From UBA6544 sp038131165 (lineage in GTDB: Bacteria; Pseudomonadota; Alphaproteobacteria; UBA8366), in assembly GCA_038131165.1 (NCBI GenBank), contig JAYPOZ010000007.1, positions 1 to 64,000 of the forward strand: 64,000 nucleotides of DNA, read 5' to 3'. How positions within the stretch are numbered: position 1 is the first letter of the stretch; the number at the start of each line of letters is the position of its first letter. A model generated the notes under the pieces. The model saw only the letters and a program-made list of their open reading frames with translations. It made no database searches and was not told where the DNA came from. The translations under genes were made by a program, and so were the position numbers. This document shows, piece after piece, positions 43,833 to 51,089 of this stretch.

Positions 43833-44735
43833 ATGGCAACTAAAACAGCAACAATGGACGTCTCTAACCGCTACGGCGGGTTGACGGTCGTGCCGGCCTC
43901 GCAAGCAGTCGGCGCGGAGATCAAGAATATCGATCTTGCAAACCTGGATGACGCGGCGACGCAATCCATCCGCAATGCGCTTATCGACTATCAGGTCCTG
44001 CTCTTTCGCGGCCAAAACATCAGCGATGCCGAACTCGTCGCCTTCAGCGCACGCTTCGGCGATCTGGATCTGGCGCCGCCGCAGGAGCATGGACAGCAGA
44101 CAGCCAGCGGTTTGCCAGAAATCATGCTGATCTCAAACGTGAAGGAGAACGGCGTGCCGATCGGCAGTCTCGGCGATGGTGAGGCCATCTGGCATAGCGA
44201 TATGAATTATGTCGAGAATCCGCCGCTGGGCAGCGCCCTCTACGCGCGCGAAGTGCCGCCAAGTGGCGGCGACACCGGTTTCTGCAACATGTATATGGCG
44301 CTTGCGGCCCTGCCGGCCGATCTGCGGAAGCGGCTCGAAGGTCTGTCGATCAAGCACGATTCCAGCACCACCAGCGGAGGCTACCTGCGCGCCGGGTTCG
44401 ACGAGGTGAAGGATGTCAGCGAAGGTCCCGGTGCGATCCATCCCATCATCCAGACCCATCCGGAGAGCGGTCGCGAGGTCCTCTATCTGGGCCGCCGCCT
44501 GAACGCCTATGTGGTCGGTATGTCGGTTGCGGAGTCCGAGGCGCTGCTCGACGAGGTCTGGCAGTACGCGACACTCAAGGAGCATACGTGGCATCACCAA
44601 TGGCGCGTCGGCGATATCGTCATGTGGGACAATCGGACGGTCATGCACCGCCGCGACGCCTTTGACGCCAGCGCCCGTCGCGTCATGCACCGCACACAGA
44701 TCGGCAACCGTCCGCCAATCAAGCGCGCGGTCTAA
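43833..44735 (+). CDS. TauD/TfdA family dioxygenase (first)
   Basis: A Fe(II)/2-oxoglutarate dioxygenase of 300 residues. H121 and D123 are in IWHSDMNY, H272 in TVMHRRDAF, and R282/R283 in SARRVMHR bind the co-substrate. The family cleaves taurine, sulfonates, aryloxyacids, betaines and similar compounds by alpha-hydroxylation. It starts 4 bp after the IclR gene with a GGAGGA Shine-Dalgarno. An acylating aldehyde dehydrogenase lies 1.2 kb away and could use an aldehyde product (inference). Confidence 0.9.
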   Translation: MATKTATMDVSNRYGGLTVVPASQAVGAEIKNIDLANLDDAATQSIRNALIDYQVLLFRGQNISDAELVAFSARFGDLDLAPPQEHGQQTASGLPEIMLISNVKENGVPIGSLGDGEAIWHSDMNYVENPPLGSALYAREVPPSGGDTGFCNMYMALAALPADLRKRLEGLSIKHDSSTTSGGYLRAGFDEVKDVSEGPGAIHPIIQTHPESGREVLYLGRRLNAYVVGMSVAESEALLDEVWQYATLKEHTWHHQWRVGDIVMWDNRTVMHRRDAFDASARRVMHRTQIGNRPPIKRAV

Positions 44736-45805
44736 CGCGGAAAGGATATTTCCTGGACGGTGCAGGCGGCCAGGGTGTCCTGTGACAACGCCGAGGTCGC
44801 GCAGTCCAGGATAACCCGACCACCGGCAACCATTGCTGTCTCCGTTAGCAGCGGTTCGAGCGCGACTCCAAGCGTGGCGACGTCGGGGATCGCGCGCTTG
44901 TTCGCCAACAAGGTGTGCAGCTCCATCGCCGTCGTCAGGTCGCTCTGTAAGCGCCCCCCGATGATCGGCGTCAGGCCTCTTGCGACTGCTTCCGCGATGG
45001 CTTTCTCGCAGGCCGCGAACCCGCCAAGCTGAGCCAATTGCAGCCCGACGAAATCCGCTGCCGCGAGCTCGGCAGCCGTAGCGATATCTTCCGGGCCGTA
45101 AATGAAACCGGACAGCGCGGTCGGAACCGCCGAGGCGTCTTTTAGGGCCGCGGCAGCTTCCCAGTCGCCGGCGACGCAAGGCTGCATGAGCCAATCGACG
45201 CCCGAAGGGTCGAGCTGCGCGGCGAAGATTACGGCATCCTTCGGCGTAAAGGCCTGATTGCCCTCGAGGCGCAACCGGGCGGCGGCCCCCACCTGCTTCT
45301 GAACTTGGGCTGTCTGGGTGAGGTCGGCGGAGACGTCGCCCGTCAAGGGAAGACGTAAGGCTTTGTGGTCAGCCCTGAGCGCCGCTTCCACCGACGCTTC
45401 CAACGTCTCTATATCGGTCGCATCGAGCAATCCGACGAGCGGTATTTCGCCGGTGAGCGGTGATCGGTGGCCTGACGCTGTCTCTACGGCCAGTGTCAGC
45501 GCAGTCACGGTATGGGGAGCGACCCGATGGGAGCGCTCGAACAGCGCCACTGCTTCGTCCGTCTTCATACCCGCGCTGGCATCGGCCAGCGTGCACGCGA
45601 TCAACCAGGATTGTTCCATGGTCTCCGGTGTCGCGCCGTCGATCAGCATCGCATCGCCTTGGCCCACGCCACCGTCCGCCGAAAGCGCTTCGACGAGCAC
45701 GACATCCAGGACCTCCACCTCCGATAAGGGGGCGGGGAGGCGGTTGGCGGGTGTCAGCTCGAGATGGCGTAGACGGAAGCTTTCAATAGCTTTGGGCTCC
45801 GGCAT
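44732..45805 (-). CDS. enolase-superfamily (mandelate racemase/muconate lactonizing-like) protein lacking metal ligands
   Basis: A 357-residue protein with the enolase-superfamily order: an alpha+beta capping domain (1-110) and a barrel with recognisable strands. Functional residues are eroded. The KxK strand reads KALRLPL, the first metal acid is E181 in LRLEGNQAF, the second position is WLMQPCV (no acid), and the third is LSGFIYG (no D/E). QLAQLGGFAACEKAI and PIIGGRLQSDL keep the family shape. It may be a catalytically dead or repurposed member. It is convergent with the TauD gene (4-bp overlap). The ATG at 45805 is chosen with AAGGA upstream. Confidence 0.75.
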   Translation of the reverse strand: MPEPKAIESFRLRHLELTPANRLPAPLSEVEVLDVVLVEALSADGGVGQGDAMLIDGATPETMEQSWLIACTLADASAGMKTDEAVALFERSHRVAPHTVTALTLAVETASGHRSPLTGEIPLVGLLDATDIETLEASVEAALRADHKALRLPLTGDVSADLTQTAQVQKQVGAAARLRLEGNQAFTPKDAVIFAAQLDPSGVDWLMQPCVAGDWEAAAALKDASAVPTALSGFIYGPEDIATAAELAAADFVGLQLAQLGGFAACEKAIAEAVARGLTPIIGGRLQSDLTTAMELHTLLANKRAIPDVATLGVALEPLLTETAMVAGGRVILDCATSALSQDTLAACTVQEISFPR

Positions 45806-45921
45806 AGGCGGGTTATCCTTCGATCGGGGAGGCGCTTTGGCCAAGCGCGGCATTGCTCTATATGTAGGGCGGCAGAGATATTGATTGAAAGGTGTATTTC
45901 CAGCGGCATGGGAAGACCAGC

Positions 45922-47352
45922 ATGACCACAATTGCCCCAACGACGCAGCCTCTCACGGCGACACCGCAGGAAGTTGTCACCCGTCTGGTGGCCCGTGCGC
46001 GCACCGCGATGCAAACTCTTGAAGATGCCGATCAGGCCCGCGTCGACGAAGCGGTAACGGCCCTCTGTTGGTCGATCTATGAAGACAACCGGGCGAGAGA
46101 GCTTGCCGAACTTGCGGTTCGGGACACCGGCCTCGGCAACGCCCGGGACAAGATTGCCAAGAATCAGCGTAAGAACTTCGGCGCCTTGCGCGACCTGCTG
46201 CGGGTCCGGACCGTCGGGGTCATAGAGGACGACCCCGCAACCGGCATTGTAAAATATGCAAAACCCGTCGGTGTCGTTGGAGCCGTGACTCCGTCCACCA
46301 ACACTGCGGCGACTCCGGTCAACAAGGCGATGATGGCGATCAAGGGGCGCAACGCGATCGTTATTGCGCCCTCGCCGTCAGGCTGGGCGACGACGGAGCG
46401 GACGGTCGGCTATATGCGGGCGGAATTGGCAAAAGCGGGATTTTCGGAAGACCTCGTGCAGATATTGCCGAAGCCGGTTACCAAGGAGATCACGCATGCC
46501 TTGATGGCGGCTGTCGACCTGGTGGTTGTCACCGGCAGCCAGAGCAACGTGCGCGCCGCTTATGGCAGCGGAACCCCCGCCATCGGTGTCGGGGCGGGCA
46601 ATGTGCCGGTCATCATCGACGCGTCGGCCGACCTTGACGATGCGGCCGGGAAGATTTGCGCCTCGAAAACCTTCGATAACGCGACGTCGTGCTCGTCGGA
46701 GAATTCCGTGACGATCCTGGATGCCGTATACGAAGAAGCGGTTGCGGCGTTGGAACGCGCGGGCGGATATCGGGCGACGCGGGCCGAATGCAAACGTATC
46801 GAAGCGGCCCTGTGGCAGGACGGAAAGCTCAACCGGCACCTCATTGCGCGCGGTTGCGAAATCCTTGCCAAGGCGGCGGATCTCCCGGCGGCGGCGGGTG
46901 TCGCTAAATTCCTGATGGTCGAAGATGAAGGGGTCGGGCCGGATCGTCCGTTCTCGGGCGAGAAACTCTCGCTCGTGCTGACTGTCTATCGCGCCGCCGA
47001 TTTTGCGGCGGCGAAACGCCACGTTCAGTCCATTCTCGACCATCAGGGAGCCGGTCATTCCGTCGGTATTCATACCGCGGATCCGGATCAAGGACGCGCC
47101 CTGGCGGAGGAGTTGAAGGTCGTCCGGGTGCTGGTCAATCAGGCGCATACGTTCGGTAATGGCGGCTCCTTTACCAACGGGCTTAATTTCACCCTGTCGA
47201 TGGGCTGCGGCACTTGGGCCGGGAACTCGATATCGGAGAACCTCAACTACCGGCATTTCATCAATGTGACCCATCTTGTGACGGAGATACCCGAAGATCG
47301 GCCGAGCGAGGAGGCGTTGTTCGGCGCTTATTGGGAAAAATACGGCAGATAG
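45922..47352 (+). CDS. CoA-acylating aldehyde dehydrogenase (sulfoacetaldehyde dehydrogenase/EutE-like)
   Basis: A 476-residue aldehyde dehydrogenase of the acylating type. The nucleophile is C257 in NATSCSSEN, and GVVGAVTPSTNTAATPVNK replaces the usual non-acylating pattern. The C-terminal AHTFGNGGSFTNGLNFTLSMGCGTW is typical of acylating enzymes such as EutE, AdhE and SauS. The reaction is aldehyde + CoA + NAD(P)+ to acyl-CoA. It most resembles acylating sulfoacetaldehyde dehydrogenase, and known sau clusters also use an IclR regulator, but the other sau genes are not here. The ATG at 45922 with GGAAG is preferred over 45892. Confidence 0.85.
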   Translation: MTTIAPTTQPLTATPQEVVTRLVARARTAMQTLEDADQARVDEAVTALCWSIYEDNRARELAELAVRDTGLGNARDKIAKNQRKNFGALRDLLRVRTVGVIEDDPATGIVKYAKPVGVVGAVTPSTNTAATPVNKAMMAIKGRNAIVIAPSPSGWATTERTVGYMRAELAKAGFSEDLVQILPKPVTKEITHALMAAVDLVVVTGSQSNVRAAYGSGTPAIGVGAGNVPVIIDASADLDDAAGKICASKTFDNATSCSSENSVTILDAVYEEAVAALERAGGYRATRAECKRIEAALWQDGKLNRHLIARGCEILAKAADLPAAAGVAKFLMVEDEGVGPDRPFSGEKLSLVLTVYRAADFAAAKRHVQSILDHQGAGHSVGIHTADPDQGRALAEELKVVRVLVNQAHTFGNGGSFTNGLNFTLSMGCGTWAGNSISENLNYRHFINVTHLVTEIPEDRPSEEALFGAYWEKYGR

Positions 47353-47368
47353 ACACGACAAAGAGATG

Positions 47369-47382
47369 CGCAACCGGTTGCG
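47369..47382. promoter_or_regulatory. 14-bp perfect palindrome
   Basis: CGCAACCGGTTGCG is fully self-complementary. It lies 17 bp after the aldehyde dehydrogenase stop and 55 bp before the next ATG. It could be an operator for the downstream gene; no promoter hexamers are obvious. Confidence 0.3.
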
Positions 47383-47436
47383 ACGGGGGTGGATTGTCCC
47401 AAGATAAGAAAGCGAAGCAACAACGGGATTCGAGTC

Positions 47437-47865
47437 ATGAGTGACGAATGGCAGTACCAGGTGCGGATCACGCTCGACGCCGCCCGCTCCGAGGTGGCGC
47501 GGCGCGATCCGAAGGATACCAGTTTGGCTCCTCTCGGCGAAATTCTTGCGAAACACAACGCGGCACTGAGCTGTCAATACGATGCCTTCGCGGGATATTG
47601 CGCGGCAGCCGAGGCGGAGGGCGTGGAAAAATACCCGCTCTATCAATGGACCAAGGATACGATCGAGGACCCGGCGAAGAAGGCCAAATACCTGAAGGCA
47701 TTCACTCTTTATGTCGATGGGGACGAGGTTTACGACAAGGAGAAGGCCGATCCACTGGAGGCTGACCTCAAGCCGCTTGCGGACAGTGGCCTGTTGGAAA
47801 AGCTGACCAAGCACGACACGAATCCGGCAAACAATCCTCAGCCGCCCAAAAAATATCGGCAATAG
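47437..47865 (+). CDS. hypothetical protein, 142 aa
   Basis: Not recognised. It is an acidic, mostly helical soluble protein with a beta-like N-terminal strand (WQYQVRITLD) and a helical core containing SCQYDAFAGYCAAAEAEG and YPLYQWTKDTIEDPAKKAKYL. The tail is Pro/Asn-rich (NPANNPQPPKKY). It lies 84 bp after the acylating aldehyde dehydrogenase on the same strand, with a palindrome between, and is convergent with the CBS gene (6 bp). No function is proposed. Confidence 0.6.
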   Translation: MSDEWQYQVRITLDAARSEVARRDPKDTSLAPLGEILAKHNAALSCQYDAFAGYCAAAEAEGVEKYPLYQWTKDTIEDPAKKAKYLKAFTLYVDGDEVYDKEKADPLEADLKPLADSGLLEKLTKHDTNPANNPQPPKKYRQ

Positions 47866-47871
47866 CGCGGA

Positions 47872-48318
47872 CTAACGCATCGTTTCCCAGAGATGTTCTT
47901 CCATTTTGAGGAGGGTTTCTTCTTCCGGGAAGAAATTCCGGCGCGAGACCACGCCTAGAACGCGTCCTGCCGTCGTGCCGTCTTCGGTCACCGGGAGGTG
48001 GCGGAAGCCCTTTTCCTGCATGAGCCGGAGGGCGCTTTGAGGCACCATATCCGGAGCGATGCATTGCGGATTCTCCGTCATGACTTCGGAGATACGCGTT
48101 TTCCGAGGATCAAGGTCTCCACCGACGACGCGGCGGGCGACATCCCGGACGGTAAAGATACCGCGCAGTCGATCCTTCCCATCGATTACGAGCACCGAAC
48201 TGACACCGCATTGATCCATGAGTATGGCGGCATCGCGTACGCTTGCGTTGCCGTCGAGCCTGACAAGGCTCTGGTCGGAGATCACATCCGGTATGATATT
48301 CTTCCTCTTGGGCGTCAT
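47872..48318 (-). CDS. tandem CBS domain protein
   Basis: A 148-residue protein made of two CBS domains. The first is near residues 15-70 (LDGNASVRDAAILMDQCGVSS...GIFTVRDVARRVV), the second near 80-138 (IAPDMVPQSALRLMQEKGFRHLPV). Such stand-alone pairs bind adenosine nucleotides and sense energy state. An FNR-type box with a -10 element at exact class II spacing lies upstream, so anaerobic induction is likely. It is divergent from the duplicated-domain gene, with 165 bp between starts. Confidence 0.9.
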   Translation of the reverse strand: MTPKRKNIIPDVISDQSLVRLDGNASVRDAAILMDQCGVSSVLVIDGKDRLRGIFTVRDVARRVVGGDLDPRKTRISEVMTENPQCIAPDMVPQSALRLMQEKGFRHLPVTEDGTTAGRVLGVVSRRNFFPEEETLLKMEEHLWETMR

Positions 48319-48361
48319 GACCTATCTCCGCGGGGACCGAAAGCACGACCCTAGAATTAAA

Positions 48362-48403
48362 ATTCTATTGTAATCGGCGGACGTCGCCGTTGACCGAGAT
48401 CAA
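48362..48403 (-). promoter_or_regulatory. FNR-type class II promoter upstream of CBS gene
   Basis: Read on the minus strand, TTGATCTCGGTCAA (48390-48403) matches TTGAT-N4-ATCAA with one mismatch. A TAGAAT -10 (48362-48367, 5/6) begins 29.5 bp from the box centre, placing the box at exactly -41.5 for a start near 48355. The leader to the CBS ATG is about 37 nt. The geometry is that of FNR-activated promoters. Confidence 0.65.
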
Positions 48404-48483
48404 TGGGCGGCGAGTTCACTTCGGGGTTGGGACGGAGAAGCAGCTAGGCTATATCGCTGTTGAAACCGCGTGAAAGACAAGCC

Positions 48484-49320
48484 ATGGCCAAACGCAACGC
48501 CTCCGATAACGATATCCCGATCTGGGTTCTGGATACGGTGACCAAACCGAAACCGGAACACGAAGGCGCCGTAATTCTCGCCGGTAGCCACGGAGGGGTC
48601 TATGCCGGGTACTTGGCGGCATCGGCCCATCCGCGCGGCATCATCCTGAACGACGCGGGGGTCGGGCGGGATAAGGCGGGAATAGGCAGTCTCGCGTACC
48701 TTCAGGAATTAGGGATTGCCGCCGCGACGGTCGCGCATACCTCTGGGCGCATCGGCGACGGCGAGGACATGTTGGCGCGCGGCACGATCAGCTACACCAA
48801 CGCGTTGGCGGGTGCCGTCGGTTGTGCGGTCGGAGAACGGGCCGCGGATTGCGCGCGCAAGATGCGCGCAGCCCGTCCATATACGGGCACCCCGCCCAAG
48901 CAATCGGAAGGCCGCTACAAACTCCGGGCCGAACGCTGGGAGCCAGAGGTGTGGGGCCTCGACTCCGCATCTCTCTTGCTGCCTGAGGATGCCGGGCGGA
49001 TTGTGGTCATTGGATCGCACGGTGCCATCCTGGCTGCCAATAAGGCGAGCGGACAGGCGATCTACCAACCGGTTAAGGCAGCAGTGTTTCACGACGCCGG
49101 CGTTGGGCGCGACAAGGCGGGCATCAGCCGCCTGGCGGTCATGGACGAGCAAGGCGTTGCCGGGGCCACGGTCAGTCATGAAACGGCCAGGATCGGGGAC
49201 GCCCGCTCGATGTGGAACACCGGATTGATCAGCCACGTGAACGAATTGGCCGTCCGGTGGGGTGCGCGTCGGGGCATGGGCTGCCAGGACTTTGCCCTCG
49301 CCGCGATCCGGGGCCGGTAA
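48484..49320 (+). CDS. tandem-duplicated domain protein of unknown family, 278 aa
   Basis: Two homologous halves lie in one soluble chain. Shared positions: GSHG at 34-37 and 177-180; DAGVGRDKAGI at 57-67 and 204-214; ATV.H at 81-85 and 228-232; RIGD at 89-92 and 236-239. Each half thus has a conserved GSHG turn, an Asp-Arg-Asp-Lys loop, a His and an Arg-Ile-Gly-Asp, which looks like an active or ligand site used twice. I know no named family for it. It is followed after 29 bp by an AtuA-family gene and probably heads that operon. The ATG at 48484 is used; a GTG at 48460 is possible. Confidence 0.8.
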   Translation: MAKRNASDNDIPIWVLDTVTKPKPEHEGAVILAGSHGGVYAGYLAASAHPRGIILNDAGVGRDKAGIGSLAYLQELGIAAATVAHTSGRIGDGEDMLARGTISYTNALAGAVGCAVGERAADCARKMRAARPYTGTPPKQSEGRYKLRAERWEPEVWGLDSASLLLPEDAGRIVVIGSHGAILAANKASGQAIYQPVKAAVFHDAGVGRDKAGISRLAVMDEQGVAGATVSHETARIGDARSMWNTGLISHVNELAVRWGARRGMGCQDFALAAIRGR

Positions 49321-49349
49321 GGTCCGGTAACGAGAGGAAAGAGAGCCAG

Positions 49350-50726
49350 ATGTCTCGAGATACGATGCATATCGGTAACGCCGCGGGATTTTCCGGCGAC
49401 CGGATGGACGTCGGCGGTCCGGTGATCGATGCATTGATCGCCTCCGGCCGTCCGGCGGCTTTGTTTTACGAGACCTTGGCGGAACGGACGCTTGCGATCG
49501 CACAACGTGAACGGCGGGCGGATCCGGAGAAGGGCTACACCGCCGATCTCGCCGGGTTCGTGGGCCCGGTCTTGCGCCGGGCCGTGGACGGTGGGGTGCC
49601 GATCATCGGTAATTTTGGCGCCGCCAATCCGATGGGGGCCGCAAGGCGCCTGCATGCGCTGGCCCGCGAGCTAGGGATCGAAGGTCTCCGGGTGGCGGTC
49701 GTGGATGGCGACGATTTGCGCGAGAGCATTCGGGGCCTGCAGACGCAAAAATGGGGGGAGGAGACGCCGCTCGATCTCGCCAACGCCGAACTGCTTGCGG
49801 CGAATGTGTATCTTGGGGCCGGCCCCATCGCGGAGGCTTTGGCCCAGGACCCGCATATCGTGGTCACTGGCCGCGTCACGGATTCCGCGCTCACGCTGGC
49901 GCCCCTGATGCATCACTTCGGTTGGGCCGACGACGATTGGGAAAAGATGGCGGCCGGCGTGTTGGCCGGACATCTGCTCGAATGCGGCTCGCAAGTCACC
50001 GGCGGCTATCACGCCGATCCGGGCCGCAAGAATGTCGAAGGCCTGGCGACCATCGGGTTTCCCATCGCCGAAGTGGGGGAGGACGGCAGCCTGGTGATCA
50101 CGAAACCGGCCGGGACGGGCGGCATCGTCAATGCTCGGACGGTCAAGGAGCAACTTCTATATGAGCTCGACGACCCGACCTGCTATCTGACCCCGGACGT
50201 GACGCTCGATATCTCGGATGTCGAAGTGGAGCAGATCGGCCCCGACCGGGTGCGCGTGTCCGGGGCCAAAGGAAGGCCGGCACCGGATACGCTCAAGGTC
50301 ACGATTAGTATTGACGGCGGCTGGCTCGGCGAGGGCGAGATTTCCTATGCCGGTCCCAATGCCCTGGCGCGGGCCCGGCTGGCCGCGCAGACGGTGCGCG
50401 AGCGGGTGGCATTGCTGGGTCTGGATTGCGATCTCCGCACCGACCTGATCGGCACCGTGAGCATTCACGACGGCGATAGCGGCGAGTTGACGGCATCCTA
50501 CGCTGGGGAGCCTCAGGAGGTGCGCATGCGCGCGGCCGCCAATGCCCATGACGAAGCGACCGCGGCCTTGGTGGCCCGCGAGGTCGAATCCCTCTATTGC
50601 GACGGTCCGGCGGGCGGCGGCGGGGTCCGGCGCAATACCATCTGGCGGGTCAAGACGGGCTCCGTTCTGGTACCCCGCAAGGACGTGCGCCCCAAGGTAA
50701 CGCTGGTGACCGAAGATGACCTCTGA
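49350..50726 (+). CDS. AtuA family (DUF1446) protein
   Basis: A 458-residue DUF1446/AtuA protein. In Pseudomonas atuA belongs to the acyclic terpene (citronellol/geraniol) operon but has no assigned reaction. Typical elements are GNAAGFSGDRMD at the N-terminus, IIGNFGAANPMGAARRL, the GRVTDSALTLAPLMHHFGW block, GSQVTGGYHADP and AGTGGIVNARTVKEQLLYE. The cytosolic protein is normal in length. GAGAGGAAAG before the ATG at 49350 supports this start. Its end overlaps the next gene by 11 bases. Confidence 0.9.
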   Translation: MSRDTMHIGNAAGFSGDRMDVGGPVIDALIASGRPAALFYETLAERTLAIAQRERRADPEKGYTADLAGFVGPVLRRAVDGGVPIIGNFGAANPMGAARRLHALARELGIEGLRVAVVDGDDLRESIRGLQTQKWGEETPLDLANAELLAANVYLGAGPIAEALAQDPHIVVTGRVTDSALTLAPLMHHFGWADDDWEKMAAGVLAGHLLECGSQVTGGYHADPGRKNVEGLATIGFPIAEVGEDGSLVITKPAGTGGIVNARTVKEQLLYELDDPTCYLTPDVTLDISDVEVEQIGPDRVRVSGAKGRPAPDTLKVTISIDGGWLGEGEISYAGPNALARARLAAQTVRERVALLGLDCDLRTDLIGTVSIHDGDSGELTASYAGEPQEVRMRAAANAHDEATAALVAREVESLYCDGPAGGGGVRRNTIWRVKTGSVLVPRKDVRPKVTLVTEDDL

Positions 50727-51087
50727 GCAAACCGTCGAAGTACCGCTTTACGAGATTGCCCATGGCCGGACCGGCGATAAGGGCGATCGGCTCAATATCA
50801 GTATCATACCTTACGATGGCAGCGCCTATGAAGCGATCGCCGAACAGGCGACGGAAGCCCGTATGCTTGAGATGTTTCGCCACCGGGGAGCGACCGAGGC
50901 CCGGCGCTACGACCTGCCGAAGCTGAAGGCGTTTAACTTCGTCATTGAGAATGTGTTGCAGGGTGGGGTGAACAACAGCCTTAACCTCGACGGTCACGGA
51001 AAGACACTGTCCTTCCATGCTTTGACGATGACGGTACGCGTTGCACCGGATGTCCTGGCGGCGGCACACCGCGCGCGTGGAGACTGA
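50716..51087 (+). CDS. AtuA-associated small protein
   Basis: A 123-residue protein that in other genomes follows or is fused to AtuA-family proteins. IAHGRTGDKGDRLNISIIPYD is its hallmark, with TEARRYDLPKLKAFNFVIENVLQGGVNNSLNLDGHGK following. It probably forms a complex with the AtuA protein, since genes overlap by 11 bases and fusions are known. The function is unknown. Confidence 0.87.
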   Translation: MTSEQTVEVPLYEIAHGRTGDKGDRLNISIIPYDGSAYEAIAEQATEARMLEMFRHRGATEARRYDLPKLKAFNFVIENVLQGGVNNSLNLDGHGKTLSFHALTMTVRVAPDVLAAAHRARGD

Positions 51088-51089
51088 AT

